64,000 bases of DNA from Cyclobacteriaceae bacterium. Its GTDB lineage: Bacteria; Bacteroidota; Bacteroidia; Cytophagales; Cyclobacteriaceae. This document shows, piece after piece, positions 52,555 through 62,541 of this stretch. The stretch spans positions 124,001 to 188,000 of the forward strand of contig CATQIH010000009.1 in the NCBI GenBank assembly GCA_958296015.1, read 5' to 3'. The notes beneath the pieces are model-generated. The model was given only the letters and a program-made list of their open reading frames with translations. It was not told the origin of the DNA and ran no database searches. Position numbers and translations under genes: made by a program. Each line of letters starts with the position of its first letter. The stretch's first letter is position 1.

Positions 52555-53886
52555 ATGTATAACGAAACCATTTCTCATCAAACTCAGGCGGGAGCAACTG
52601 ATCAGCATGATTTGTTGACGCGTTATCTTGATATGAGGGGCTGGACAGCTAAAATATGTGCGCCACTTAAAACAGAAGACTATGTGGTGCAACCTACAGG
52701 CGATGTGAGTCCGCCTAAATGGCATCTAGCGCATACAACCTGGTTTTTTGAGACTTTTATCCTTTCGCAGTACCAGGATGGCTACCAGTTGTTTGATCAA
52801 ATGTACAACTACATTTTCAACAGCTACTATGAAAGCAAAGGTGAAAAGATGCTCAGAGTCCACCGGGGCAACATGACCCGGCCTTCTACCGAAGATATTT
52901 ATCGATACCGAGACTATGTGGATGAGCACATGCAACAACTCATGCAAAAAGAGGAAATTGCTCTGGGTACGGAATTGTACAACCTGATAGAACTGGGCAT
53001 TCACCACGAACAACAGCACCAGGAACTGCTGGTAACTGATATCAAGTATATTCTGGGAAATAACCCGTTATTCCCTGTTTATCAGGAAGTTAAAGATGAT
53101 AGAGGGCCATCTTCAAGTACTTCCGAACAGCAATATTTTAAAATAGCTGCCGGTAACTACACCGTTGGTTATGCAGGAGACCAGTTCCATTTTGATAATG
53201 AGGAAGGGGTGCATACGGTATATTTACATGACTACCAGATACTCAACAGACTTATCACTAACGGTGAATACCTGGCATTTATAGAAGATGGGGGCTATCA
53301 GAATTTTGACTTCTGGCTTTCCGACGGCTGGGAATATATCAACCAACATAAAATTGAAGCACCGCTGTACTGGCACTTTAAAGACAACGAGTATTACCAG
53401 TTTACGCTGCATGGCATACAGAAACTAGACTTCAACGCACCGGTTGCGCATGTGAGCTACTACGAAGCGGAAGCCTATGCACGGTGGGCAGGCAAAAGGC
53501 TTCCTACGGAATTTGAATGGGAAGTAGCCAGCAAAGTAGCAGGTTATGAGCTGCTTGATAGTAGCGTACTTACCAAAGCTAATCTACTGGAAACACAGCA
53601 GCTTCAGCCTATCGCTTTGTCAAAAGAAAACAGTGATCTACCACTGCTTCAGATGGTAGGAGATGTGTGGGAATGGACACAGAGTGCTTACTTGCCTTAT
53701 CCATATTATACCCGTGTGCGTGGTGCGCTGGGAGAATACAATGGCAAATTCATGTCCGGACAAATGGTGTTGAGGGGTGGTTCGTGTGCAACGCCTGCCA
53801 GCCATATGCGTCTGACTTACAGAAACTTTTTTCAACCTGATAAACGCTGGCAGTTTACTGGAATCCGTTTGGCAGAACATATTTAA
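52555..53886 (+). CDS. egtB: Ergothioneine biosynthesis protein EgtB
   Basis: 443 residues from the ATG at 52555; an upstream TTG at 52513 is not supported. The N-terminal DinB-like helical bundle carries iron-binding His residues in KWHLAHTTWFF (H57, H60) and ELGIHHEQQHQE (H151, H155), the 3-His site. The C-terminal FGE-sulfatase domain includes RWAGKRLPTEFEWEVAS, GDVWEWTQSAYLPYP and VLRGGSCATPASHMRLTYRNFF. It forms the C-S bond on histidine betaine (hercynine) with O2. It is directly followed by egtD, 22 bp downstream. Confidence 0.93.
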   Translation: MYNETISHQTQAGATDQHDLLTRYLDMRGWTAKICAPLKTEDYVVQPTGDVSPPKWHLAHTTWFFETFILSQYQDGYQLFDQMYNYIFNSYYESKGEKMLRVHRGNMTRPSTEDIYRYRDYVDEHMQQLMQKEEIALGTELYNLIELGIHHEQQHQELLVTDIKYILGNNPLFPVYQEVKDDRGPSSSTSEQQYFKIAAGNYTVGYAGDQFHFDNEEGVHTVYLHDYQILNRLITNGEYLAFIEDGGYQNFDFWLSDGWEYINQHKIEAPLYWHFKDNEYYQFTLHGIQKLDFNAPVAHVSYYEAEAYARWAGKRLPTEFEWEVASKVAGYELLDSSVLTKANLLETQQLQPIALSKENSDLPLLQMVGDVWEWTQSAYLPYPYYTRVRGALGEYNGKFMSGQMVLRGGSCATPASHMRLTYRNFFQPDKRWQFTGIRLAEHI

Positions 53887-53908
53887 TAGCCTTTATTTTT
53901 TAAACAGC

Positions 53909-54892
53909 ATGTTAACAGAAGTAATTGAATCAACTCGAGCAGTGAACAGAACTTTTGCCGAAGATATACGCAAGGGACTAACCGCTGACAAAAAATACCT
54001 TCCCTCAAAATATTTGTACAATAAAAGGGGAGACGAAATATTTCAGGAAATTATGGCCATGCCGGAGTACTATCTGACCCGTGCAGAGCATGAAATTTTT
54101 ACGACTCACCAGTCGGCTTTGCTGGAAAAATTCAGCGAAGGCAGCGAAAAATTTCAGCTCATAGAGTTTGGAGCGGGCGATGGGATGAAGACCAAAGTGC
54201 TACTACAGCATTTTATAGATCAACAGGCAGATTTCAGCTACATTCCTATAGATATATCCGGTAATATTCTGGAAAAACTCACTAGCGACCTACAACAACA
54301 GATGCCTTCTCTGGCTGTACAGCCTATCTGCGACGACTATTTTAAAGCGATAGGGAAGCTGGACACGTCACAGCATGAGCATCGGGTGGTGCTTTTCTTG
54401 GGCGCAAACATCGGGAACTTCAATCCGGATGAGAGCCGTACATTTCTTGGTGAGATCGCCAGTCACCTGAATCCCGGAGACCGGCTGATGATCGGTTTTG
54501 ATTTGCGCAAAGACCCACGAAAAATCCTGAATGCCTACTTTGACCATGCCGGCGTGACGGCTTCTTTCAAATTCAATCTGCTTCAGCGCATCAATGAGGA
54601 ACTGGGTGCAGATTTTAATCCGGCTAACTTTCTGTATTCGCCTATTTACGAGCCGATGAAGGGCACGATCAAAAGTTACCTGGTAAGCACAGTAGCACAA
54701 ACAGTACATTTACAAGCATTGGACCTTGCCGTAGGACTCGATGCATGGGAAGCTATCTACATGGAACGCTCTCAGAAGTTTACCCTCAAAGAAATTGCCA
54801 GCCTGGCAGAACAGACAGGGTTTAAACTGGTGGAGAACTTTTTTGACAGTCATCAATATTTCACAGATTCACTGTGGGAAGTGACAGGCTAG
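53909..54892 (+). CDS. egtD: L-histidine N(alpha)-methyltransferase EgtD
   Basis: 327 residues, full length. LIEFGAGDGMKTKVLL (84-99) is the SAM motif of the EgtD family, and LPSKYLYNKRGDEIFQEIMAMPEYYLTRAE (31-60) its histidine-binding N-terminal block. GANIGNFNPDESRTFL and LMIGFDLRKDPRKIL are further signatures. It trimethylates histidine to hercynine, the EgtB substrate. The pair egtB-egtD gives a minimal ergothioneine route; egtA, egtC and egtE are not nearby. Confidence 0.95.
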   Translation: MLTEVIESTRAVNRTFAEDIRKGLTADKKYLPSKYLYNKRGDEIFQEIMAMPEYYLTRAEHEIFTTHQSALLEKFSEGSEKFQLIEFGAGDGMKTKVLLQHFIDQQADFSYIPIDISGNILEKLTSDLQQQMPSLAVQPICDDYFKAIGKLDTSQHEHRVVLFLGANIGNFNPDESRTFLGEIASHLNPGDRLMIGFDLRKDPRKILNAYFDHAGVTASFKFNLLQRINEELGADFNPANFLYSPIYEPMKGTIKSYLVSTVAQTVHLQALDLAVGLDAWEAIYMERSQKFTLKEIASLAEQTGFKLVENFFDSHQYFTDSLWEVTG

Positions 54893-55150
54893 TCGATTGG
54901 CATATTTTTTCATGTCACTTATTAACCTTGCTCAATATTACGTTGCCCACAATACACTGTTGTGTTGAGGGTTTTCAACGGGTATGTGCTTAGGTATTTT
55001 GAGGCGATCCGATCTGTCTTGGGAACGCCCTCATGCAGCATCTGACAAGTCCAGATTTTTTACTTGGATAGGTGTGGGCCTTTTGTACTACTATGAGGCA
55101 AACTTTTTGAAAAAATATTACATATTTTGCTTTAGCATTTACCTTATTCT

Positions 55151-55945
55151 ATGATAAACACCGAAACTTATAATATAGAAGCATTAATAAACTATAATAA
55201 GGCGCAGGCTTACAGTTGTTATGGCATTCCTTACAGACACAGTTTGTTTGTTGAATCTCATAATACAACGTCAATTAAAGAAGCTAAAAACTTGCATGTA
55301 CAGCTTAGCAGTCTGATTCACCACAATCAGTATCCTTGTTTGGGTGCAAAGTCTGTATTTAGCAACAATACGTATCGGCTTGGCTATTATCCTTCCTTAG
55401 GTTCCAGGGAAGCTACTTTGGGGCTACAACATGATCTACAAAGCTTTTTGCAGGAAATTTCAAGCATATCTTATCAGTTTGTATCTTTTATTGCTGCATT
55501 TTCCGCACCAGAGCCTTTTGAGGAAGTCACTTTTGAGCAGCTATTGTGGAAACAGCTAAGTGGTCTTCACCAGGTTGATGACCAGCCTTGGGACCACTCG
55601 GTATCTGCTGATCCTCAGAAGACTGATTTCAGCTTTAGCTTCGGCGGTCAGGCTTTTTTTGTGATAGGAATACATCCGAACAGCTCAAGGCTGGCCCGTC
55701 AGTTTGTGCAGCCTCTGCTAATTTTTAATTTGCACCAGCAATTTGAACAGCTTCGGGAAACGGGTAAATACGAAAAAATGAAAAGTGTTATTCAGGCCCG
55801 TGATGTGGCATTGCAAGGATCTGTCAATCCGATGATGACAGATTTTAGACGTTCTTCAGAGGCACGCCAATACAGCGGTAGAGCTGTTGGGGCTAGTTGG
55901 CAGTGCCCTTTTCATTCATCAAAAATAATAGCAACAGATGAATGA
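55151..55945 (+). CDS. GntA/YqcI-YcgG family protein, probable haem-dependent N-hydroxylase
   Basis: 264 residues. The FPC/CPF-type motifs are clear: YPCLGAKSVF (C63) near the start and WQCPFH (252-254) at the end. GQAFFVIGIHPNSSRLARQF, EKMKSVIQARDVALQGSVNPMM and SSEARQYSGRAVGASW are conserved blocks. The family includes GntA, a haem-dependent enzyme that N-hydroxylates a guanidino compound in guanitoxin synthesis. Whether this protein uses haem or a guanidine here is inferred, not shown. It overlaps the DUF1989 gene by 8 bp and follows egtBD after 258 bp. Confidence 0.8.
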   Translation: MINTETYNIEALINYNKAQAYSCYGIPYRHSLFVESHNTTSIKEAKNLHVQLSSLIHHNQYPCLGAKSVFSNNTYRLGYYPSLGSREATLGLQHDLQSFLQEISSISYQFVSFIAAFSAPEPFEEVTFEQLLWKQLSGLHQVDDQPWDHSVSADPQKTDFSFSFGGQAFFVIGIHPNSSRLARQFVQPLLIFNLHQQFEQLRETGKYEKMKSVIQARDVALQGSVNPMMTDFRRSSEARQYSGRAVGASWQCPFHSSKIIATDE

Positions 55946-56534
55946 GCATCAGACAAATCGTATTGCCCCACAAACAGGGGCTGCTTTTTTGCTTAAAAAA
56001 GGTCAGTATCTGAAAGTCACAGATCCACAGGGAGAGCAAGTATCAGACCTGGTGTGTTTCAATGCAGCTGACACCAAAGAATGGCTTTCTTCGGGCAAAA
56101 CTCTGGATTACTCTAACACGCTATTGATCACACAAGGACATAAGCTATACAGCAACCGGAGCAATGTTATGATGGAGATTATGCAGGATACAAATGGAAG
56201 AAATGATTTTCTTCTGGCACCCTGTAGTCCCGAGACTTTTGAAATCATTTATGGAATAGACAGTTACCATCCCAGCTGTTTCGAGAATCTATATACAAAT
56301 TTAGAACCTTATGGCATTACGCCTGATGCTATTCCGGTTGCCTTCAACATATTTATGAACGTACAGTTTCTCCCTGATGGAACGCTGAGCGTAGACCCTC
56401 CTTTATCCAGTGCCGGAGATTATGTGGTGTTTAAAGCTGCTATGGACCTGATCGTAGGTATGACAGCCTGCTCGGCAGAGCAATCCAATAACTATCGGTT
56501 CAAGCCCATCGACTATGAAATTTGGGATACTTGA
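55938..56534 (+). CDS. DUF1989 (urea carboxylase-associated / carboxyguanidine deiminase-like) protein
   Basis: 198 residues. GQYLKVTDPQGEQVSDLVCFN near the start, FLLAPCSPETFEIIYGIDSYHPSCFENL in the middle (Cys and His-x-x-Cys, likely metal ligands) and DYVVFKAAMDLIVGMTACSAEQ at the end are the DUF1989 blocks. Members include the subunits of carboxyguanidine deiminase and proteins associated with urea carboxylase. The start overlaps the 3' end of the N-hydroxylase gene by 8 bp (ATGAATGA), so the two are translationally coupled. A joint role in guanidine-type metabolism is a hypothesis. Confidence 0.8.
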   Translation: MNEHQTNRIAPQTGAAFLLKKGQYLKVTDPQGEQVSDLVCFNAADTKEWLSSGKTLDYSNTLLITQGHKLYSNRSNVMMEIMQDTNGRNDFLLAPCSPETFEIIYGIDSYHPSCFENLYTNLEPYGITPDAIPVAFNIFMNVQFLPDGTLSVDPPLSSAGDYVVFKAAMDLIVGMTACSAEQSNNYRFKPIDYEIWDT

Positions 56535-56548
56535 TCCCAATTGACCGT

Positions 56549-57823
56549 TTATAGCGAAGCAGTATTGATCACCAGTTTGAACTTTCCCGCCGGTGTACGA
56601 ATAATATCTTTTTCCTGAACAAAACGAAGATTAAAACAGGATGAAGGCCCCGTTTTGCGTTTCATCTGAGCTACTATTTTTTGCTTGCTATCATTGGAAA
56701 AACGGTCGTTCACCACGAGGTTCACATCAAAGAAGTCCGGTGTGGTTTGTATAATCTGTGCATATTCCAGTCCTGCTATATCCAAGAAAGCGGCACCGAT
56801 TCTACCGATGCGCGTCCCGTCAGGCAACAACAGCTGATCATCATATCTTCCGAGAATGGTTTTGATGCGCGGCAATTTTCCAATTGAAGTGTCCTCCGGC
56901 AATAAAACATCGTCCACAAGATAACGAATCAAAGGAAAGGAAGGGTTGATCAGTCCGGTGGTAATGGTATAATCTGCATGGTATTCGTTCACAGAATACA
57001 AAGGAAGCTCATGGTAATAACGGTCTTGTGTTTGCTCTAAAGCGATGCTTCTTTCTGCATTTCCATACCAGTCAACAGTAGTCGTGTGAAAGATTTTCTC
57101 TATTTTCTCTTTTTGGTAATCGTACAAACATTCAGAGGAAGTAAATGTATAGGGAACGTGTAGCGAATATCCCAACTCTTCAAACAGATTGCTCAAAATC
57201 TCCATTGTACTTGGATAGGCAAGTATGGCAAAAGGGGCAAATGCCTGTATCTTCTGATAGTACCAGGGGGCGTTCTCTTTGTTTAAGTTAAAGCTGGATA
57301 AATACAGCATATTTCCATAAGGATCATAACGTTCTGTTTCAGCCTTGTCCAATACACCTCTCATGGAGATAATTTTCATGCCTTCCCGATAGCCAAAAGC
57401 ATATCGTTGTGCCCAGAGATATGCCCCTTCTTCCAATATGGAACGATAATTCCGGTATACAACCAGTGGTGTGCCTGAAGAACCGCTGGTATGTCCTTTT
57501 GCTTTTAACCAGCGATTACCCGTATAAATAGTATCAATATTTGTTCTGATGTCGTTTTTGGTGACAACAGGCAACTTTGATAGGTCATCTACCGACTGAA
57601 TCTGACGAAGATTGACACCGTGTGCTGTATAAAGTTTTTGATAAAATTGGGAACGAGATACAGCATCGGTAAAAATTTTAATAAAAGTCTGCTGCTGCTT
57701 CAAGAGCAGTTTTGATGAGTCCCATTCTTTTTGTGCAAGAACAGCCTTTAATCGCTTTCTAAAAAGTGGATTGAAACGCAAATGGTAATGTGCCCATAAT
57801 TTAGATTTTTGAAACATATACAT
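56549..57823 (-). CDS. PaaK/CapK-like adenylate-forming protein
   Basis: 424 residues from the ATG at 57823; one at 57817 is as good. GHTSGSSGTPLVVYRN (about 108-123 of this start) is the AMP/ATP-binding P-loop of the phenylacetate-CoA ligase/CapK group. SECLYDYQKEKIEKIFH and GRYDDQLLLPDGTRIGRIGAAF follow the ANL fold order. CapK-type relatives are frequent in polysaccharide clusters, and an export locus starts at 61.5 kb. Acyl substrate unknown. It is convergent with the DUF1989 gene. Confidence 0.8.
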   Translation of the reverse strand: MYMFQKSKLWAHYHLRFNPLFRKRLKAVLAQKEWDSSKLLLKQQQTFIKIFTDAVSRSQFYQKLYTAHGVNLRQIQSVDDLSKLPVVTKNDIRTNIDTIYTGNRWLKAKGHTSGSSGTPLVVYRNYRSILEEGAYLWAQRYAFGYREGMKIISMRGVLDKAETERYDPYGNMLYLSSFNLNKENAPWYYQKIQAFAPFAILAYPSTMEILSNLFEELGYSLHVPYTFTSSECLYDYQKEKIEKIFHTTTVDWYGNAERSIALEQTQDRYYHELPLYSVNEYHADYTITTGLINPSFPLIRYLVDDVLLPEDTSIGKLPRIKTILGRYDDQLLLPDGTRIGRIGAAFLDIAGLEYAQIIQTTPDFFDVNLVVNDRFSNDSKQKIVAQMKRKTGPSSCFNLRFVQEKDIIRTPAGKFKLVINTASL

Positions 57824-58005
57824 AATAATTTTTAGAATAGCAATGGCTAACATAACTTTGAGCCGCGCTCAAATATAACACAAAATATAAAAAATTGAGT
57901 TTGGATGACAAAACAGACAATGATGATTGGCCTTAAGAATGAACCAACATACATTATATTGTTTTGTTTGTCTAAAGCAGAACCCTTTCATTAAATATAT
58001 CTCAG

Positions 58006-58977
58006 ATGCTACGTAGACCTAGAAGAAACAGAAAATCTGCTGTGATTCGCAGTATGGTAGAAGAAACCTGGCTTTCTGTTGATCATCTCGTTTTTCCGAT
58101 ATTTGTTATAGGTGGGGAAAATAAACGCACCGAGATTCCTTCTATGCCAGGTATTTACCGCTATTCCATAGACCTTCTGCTAGAAGAGCTGGCAGCTTGT
58201 GTTGAGCTTGGCATCCATAGTTTTGCTCCTTTCCCAGTGATTGATGAAAAGCTGAAAAACCCAACCGGCACCGAAAGCTACAATCCGGAAGGGCTTTTCC
58301 CAACCATGATCCGGAAAGTGAAAGAGCAGTTTCCGGAAGTGATGTTGGCTACTGACGTTGCCCTGGACCCCTACAGCTCCGACGGGCACGATGGTATCGT
58401 GAAAAACGGTGAGATTCTAAACGATGAGACGCTGGAAGTGCTGGGAAAAATGGCACTCACCCAAGCTCAGGCCGGTGCCGATATCATTGCCCCTTCCGAT
58501 ATGATGGACGGTAGGGTAGGGCATATCCGCAACGTGCTGGACGCAAATGGTCATACTGATGTATCCATCATGTCTTATACGGCCAAATATGCCAGTAGCC
58601 TTTATGGCCCGTTCAGAGATGCGCTCGATTCTGCACCAAAATCCGGTGACAAAAAGACTTACCAGATGAATCCTGCCAACAGAAGCGAAGCCCTTATTGA
58701 AGCCGATCTGGATGTGGAAGAAGGAGCCGACATGCTCATGGTCAAGCCTGCGCTGATGTACCTGGACGTAATCCGGTTGCTGAAAGATACCTATGCGCTG
58801 CCTATTGCTGCATACCACGTGAGTGGAGAGTATGCGATGGTGAAAGCTGCCGCACAAAAAGGCTGGATCAACGAGCAGCAGTGCATGGTGGAAGGACTCA
58901 CCAGCATCCGGCGGGCAGGAGCCGACATCATCCTGACCTATTTCGCCAAACAGTATGCTGCTCTGGTAAAGAAATAA
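58006..58977 (+). CDS. hemB: Delta-aminolevulinic acid dehydratase (porphobilinogen synthase)
   Basis: 323 residues. Both active-site Lys residues are in place: K194 in SYTAKYASSLYGPFR and K247 in DMLMVKPALMYLD. The metal region reads ATDVALDPYSSDGHDG (115-130), with Asp residues in place of the Cys ligands, so this is the Mg2+ and not the Zn2+ type. It condenses two 5-aminolevulinates in haem synthesis. Confidence 0.97.
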   Translation: MLRRPRRNRKSAVIRSMVEETWLSVDHLVFPIFVIGGENKRTEIPSMPGIYRYSIDLLLEELAACVELGIHSFAPFPVIDEKLKNPTGTESYNPEGLFPTMIRKVKEQFPEVMLATDVALDPYSSDGHDGIVKNGEILNDETLEVLGKMALTQAQAGADIIAPSDMMDGRVGHIRNVLDANGHTDVSIMSYTAKYASSLYGPFRDALDSAPKSGDKKTYQMNPANRSEALIEADLDVEEGADMLMVKPALMYLDVIRLLKDTYALPIAAYHVSGEYAMVKAAAQKGWINEQQCMVEGLTSIRRAGADIILTYFAKQYAALVKK

Positions 58978-59074
58978 TGGATTTCCCGTGTTTGTGTAAT
59001 TAATCTCAAAATTCCTTATTTTACCGGCAACATCATGTAAATTGCGCCGCTGATCATATATAACCTTATTTGTC

Positions 59075-61291
59075 TTGAAAAACGAACTGACGACGCAACA
59101 GACAGCAAAAGACTTGGGACTGCTGGAGGAGGAGTACCAAAAGATAAACGACCTACTTGGCAGAGTGCCCAACTTTACGGAGTTGTGCATATTCTCTGTG
59201 ATGTGGTCTGAACATTGTTCCTACAAAAATTCTATTGTATGGCTTAAGAAACTGCCAAAATCAGGCGCACGGATGCTGGCAGAAGCTGGCGAAGAGAATG
59301 CCGGTCTGGTAGACATTGGCGATGGGCTTGCCTGTAGCTTTAAGATAGAATCGCATAATCATCCATCTGCACTGGAACCCTACCAGGGTGCTGCCACGGG
59401 AGTAGGAGGGATTAACCGCGATATTTTCACCATGGGTGCCCGCCCTATTGCGCAGCTTAATTCGCTACGGTTTGGCGACATTACTTCCGAAAAGACACAA
59501 TGGCTCCTCAAAGGTGTGGTGAAAGGCATTGGCGACTATGGCAATGCTTTCGGTATTCCTACCGTCGGTGGGGAACTACAGTTTGATCCATGCTACCAGG
59601 TGAATCCGCTGGTCAATGCTTTCTCTGCCGGCATTGTAGAAACTGACAAAACCGCCAGTGCCATATCGTATGGTGTAGGCAACCTGGTCTTTATTGTAGG
59701 GTCCGCTACCGGCAAAGACGGCATACACGGAGCTGCTTTTGCTTCCAAAGACATCAGCGAAGATTCTATCAAAGATCTGCCTGCCGTGCAGGTGGGCGAT
59801 CCTTTTCAGGAAAAGCTGTTGCTGGAAGCCTCGCTGGAGGTTATCGCCTCTGGCAGTGTGATCGGCATCCAGGACATGGGAGCGGCAGGCATTATCTGCT
59901 CCACTTCGGAGATGAGTGCCAAAGGTGAACATGGCATGGACATCTGGCTGGATAAAGTGCCGCTTCGCCAGGCCGATATGCTCCCGTTTGAGATTCTGCT
60001 TTCCGAATCGCAAGAGCGTATGCTAATCGTGGTAGAAAAAGGAAGAGAAGCAGATGTACTGAAGATTTTTGACAAGTGGGACCTCAATTGTGCACAAATT
60101 GGAGAAGTGACGGATACCGGGCGGCTCAAATTCTATAAAAATGACGAACTGGTAGCCGACGTACCTGCCCATGATCTTGTGCTGGGCGGTGGAGCACCGG
60201 TTTACCACAGAGAATACAAAGAACCGGCTTACTATCAAAAGCTCAAGGCGTTTGATCCTTCTGCTATAACGCAACCTGCCGACTATGCAGCAGTTGCACG
60301 GTTTTTACTTAAACATCCCAACATAGCATCCAAACAATGGGTAGCCGAACAATACGATTCTATGATCGGTACCAATACCATCACCACCAATATGCCGTCT
60401 GATGCCGCAGTGGTTCGTATCAAAGGCACACAGAAAGCCATTACCATCAAGGTAGATTGCAACAGTCGCTATGTGTATGCAGACCCCAAAGTGGGTGCAG
60501 CCATTGCTGTGGCTGAATCGGCCAGGAATGTAGTATGTTCCGGTGGACAGCCCGTGGCCGTGACCAATTGTCTGAACTTTGGCAATCCATACAACCCGGA
60601 AGTATACTGGCAATTTGTGAACACAATCATGGGCATGAAAGAAGCCTGTGAGAAACTGAACACCCCCGTAACGGGCGGCAATGTGAGTTTCTATAACCAG
60701 TCGCACGACGGTGGTGCCGTGTTTCCTACGCCAGTGATTGGCATGTTGGGTATCCTTGATCATTTTGAGAATAAGATGACGCTGAACTTTAAAAATGCAG
60801 GCGATGCGATCTTTCTTTTAGGCGAAGTGACGGATGATATTAACTGTTCGGAATATCTGTATAGCTTTTGCGAACAAAAAGCGTCGCCTGCACCGTATTT
60901 TGACCTGGACAAAGAATATGCATTGCAGCAACAGCTTGCCGTATTAATTCAACAAAAGCTAATCAACGCCGCACACGACGTAGCAGATGGCGGACTGTTT
61001 ATTACACTGGCAGAGGCTGCGATAGTTGGCAACAAAGGCTTTAGTATTAGTACAGCTAAAGAAGTCAGAAAAGATGCGTTTTTGTTTGGTGAAGGCCAGA
61101 GCAGGGTAGTAGTAAGTGTTGCAGATGATCAACTTGCTTCGTTCAAAGAGCATATGGACACCACTAAAATTTCTTGTTTGGCGTTGGGTAAAGTAGAAAA
61201 CCATAACTTTACAGTAGATGGAGAAAATTGGATGAGTGCGGAAGATGCTTCAAATACCTATAACCATAGTCTGGCTTCATATTTGAGCTAA
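59075..61291 (+). CDS. purL: Phosphoribosylformylglycinamidine synthase subunit PurL (small form)
   Basis: 738 residues from a TTG at 59075; no ATG is available near the start and the family N-terminus ([20 protein letters not shown]) fits. [14 protein letters not shown] carries the catalytic His region, [20 protein letters not shown] (with the active His) the ATP/FGAR site, and [14 protein letters not shown] the C-terminal signature. Length fits the small PurL that works with separate PurS and PurQ; neither is in the window. It makes FGAM in purine synthesis. A plain TTG start without a strong ribosome-binding site is notable. Confidence 0.93.
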   Translation: MKNELTTQQTAKDLGLLEEEYQKINDLLGRVPNFTELCIFSVMWSEHCSYKNSIVWLKKLPKSGARMLAEAGEENAGLVDIGDGLACSFKIESHNHPSALEPYQGAATGVGGINRDIFTMGARPIAQLNSLRFGDITSEKTQWLLKGVVKGIGDYGNAFGIPTVGGELQFDPCYQVNPLVNAFSAGIVETDKTASAISYGVGNLVFIVGSATGKDGIHGAAFASKDISEDSIKDLPAVQVGDPFQEKLLLEASLEVIASGSVIGIQDMGAAGIICSTSEMSAKGEHGMDIWLDKVPLRQADMLPFEILLSESQERMLIVVEKGREADVLKIFDKWDLNCAQIGEVTDTGRLKFYKNDELVADVPAHDLVLGGGAPVYHREYKEPAYYQKLKAFDPSAITQPADYAAVARFLLKHPNIASKQWVAEQYDSMIGTNTITTNMPSDAAVVRIKGTQKAITIKVDCNSRYVYADPKVGAAIAVAESARNVVCSGGQPVAVTNCLNFGNPYNPEVYWQFVNTIMGMKEACEKLNTPVTGGNVSFYNQSHDGGAVFPTPVIGMLGILDHFENKMTLNFKNAGDAIFLLGEVTDDINCSEYLYSFCEQKASPAPYFDLDKEYALQQQLAVLIQQKLINAAHDVADGGLFITLAEAAIVGNKGFSISTAKEVRKDAFLFGEGQSRVVVSVADDQLASFKEHMDTTKISCLALGKVENHNFTVDGENWMSAEDASNTYNHSLASYLS

Positions 61292-61545
61292 AACGGGCAA
61301 GCATCATATCGTTTTCTAATATAAAATACCAGTGTAAGTTAGTTTTTAAATAGCAATAAAACTTGTTTGAATTGTGATTTATTTCATTAAATTAAGCTTA
61401 TAACTTAATAATATTCAAGTTTTAACTGAAATAATTTAATTTTTGTCATCAATAGCCTTCATATTAGAAAATAATTTTATTACATTTGTACTGTGTAGAA
61501 TTTGAATATTCATAGTTTATATAACCTCTGTATAATTTTTCCTAA
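61292..61545. other. AT-rich promoter region of the exopolysaccharide locus
   Basis: Strongly AT-rich. TACATTTG at 61481-61488 matches the -7 box TAnnTTTG exactly, about 58 nt upstream of the ATG at 61546; no TTG lies at the usual spacing, so the -33 box is weak or absent. No gene or hairpin was seen. Confidence 0.4.
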
Positions 61546-62349
61546 ATGCGAATTTTTCATTATTTTTTCAAAGCACTCTGCATCTTCTCCGTTTTTGCGA
61601 TGTTTACTTCCTGCTACAGTAAAAAGGAACTAGTCTACTTGCAAAATCCGGAATACTCTACTCTTTATCCCACGCAGGTCAAAAACCGCCGTCCGGAATA
61701 CAAGATTCAGCCCAACGACGTGTTATATGTGACAATTCAGAATCCGGATACAGAGACTTATCAGTTTTTCAATCAGGGCAATCAGACCATGAACCAGCGG
61801 GGAGGTAATGAAGCCTCTTTGTTTTTATTAGGATACTCGGTAGATCAAAACGGCGATATCAGTTTGCCATTACTTGGTCAGATTAAGATAGTCAACCTTA
61901 CACTGATAGAGGCCCAGAACATCATCCAGACAGAGGTAGATAAATACTTACGAAATTCCAGTGTGAACTTAAAGCTGGTAAGCTTCAAAATATCTGTGTT
62001 GGGAGATGTAAGAAGTCCGGGTTACTATTATGTATACAATGGCCAATGCACCGTACTGGAAGCACTCGCGTTGGCCGGTGATTTAGAGCCGCAAGCCAAC
62101 AGAGGTAACATAAAACTGGTCAGGCAAACAGAAAATGGTGCCGAAGTCATCTTATTAGATATGACTAATCCTGATCTGATCAATTCAAAATATTATTATA
62201 TGTTGCCTAATGATGTATTGTATGTAGAACCCACTAAGCAGCAAATTACCCGTTTGAACTTTCAGCCAATAGGTATTGGTTTTAGTGCTATTAGTGCGAT
62301 AGGCGTAGTGGTAAGTATTATTCTTAACCTCAGAGCAAAAAAAGATTAA
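61546..62349 (+). CDS. Polysaccharide export lipoprotein (Wza-like)
   Basis: 267 residues. A lipoprotein signal ends in FAMFTSC (Cys 22). YKIQPNDVLYVTIQNPDTETYQFF starts the Poly_export domain, DGDISLPLLGQIKIVNLTL the next part, and VNLKLVSFKISVLGDVRSPGYYYVYNGQCTVLEALALAGDL the SLBB domain. A C-terminal hydrophobic helix (FSAISAIGVVVSIIL) could cross the outer membrane, as in Wza. It would form the outer-membrane export channel with the Wzc-like protein next to it. Confidence 0.9.
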   Translation: MRIFHYFFKALCIFSVFAMFTSCYSKKELVYLQNPEYSTLYPTQVKNRRPEYKIQPNDVLYVTIQNPDTETYQFFNQGNQTMNQRGGNEASLFLLGYSVDQNGDISLPLLGQIKIVNLTLIEAQNIIQTEVDKYLRNSSVNLKLVSFKISVLGDVRSPGYYYVYNGQCTVLEALALAGDLEPQANRGNIKLVRQTENGAEVILLDMTNPDLINSKYYYMLPNDVLYVEPTKQQITRLNFQPIGIGFSAISAIGVVVSIILNLRAKKD

Positions 62350-62541
62350 TTTGCATATTAAACTAATATTTAAGTAACTCTGGTTTTAGATTTATATCCA
62401 AATAAAAGTCGTCTGAAAATTTATTTTTTTATATACCTCTTTTACTTGGATAACACCGGACTGAAGAAAATGATTTTCTCTAATCTGTTTTTGTTCCGGT
62501 ATGAAGCAAAAATGGTAATACAATAATTTAATTTCTTAGCA

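Noticed and set aside
61481-61488. Firm promoter call for the exopolysaccharide locus
   Set aside because: TACATTTG fits the -7 box but no TTG lies at 17-23 bp; kept only as a remark.
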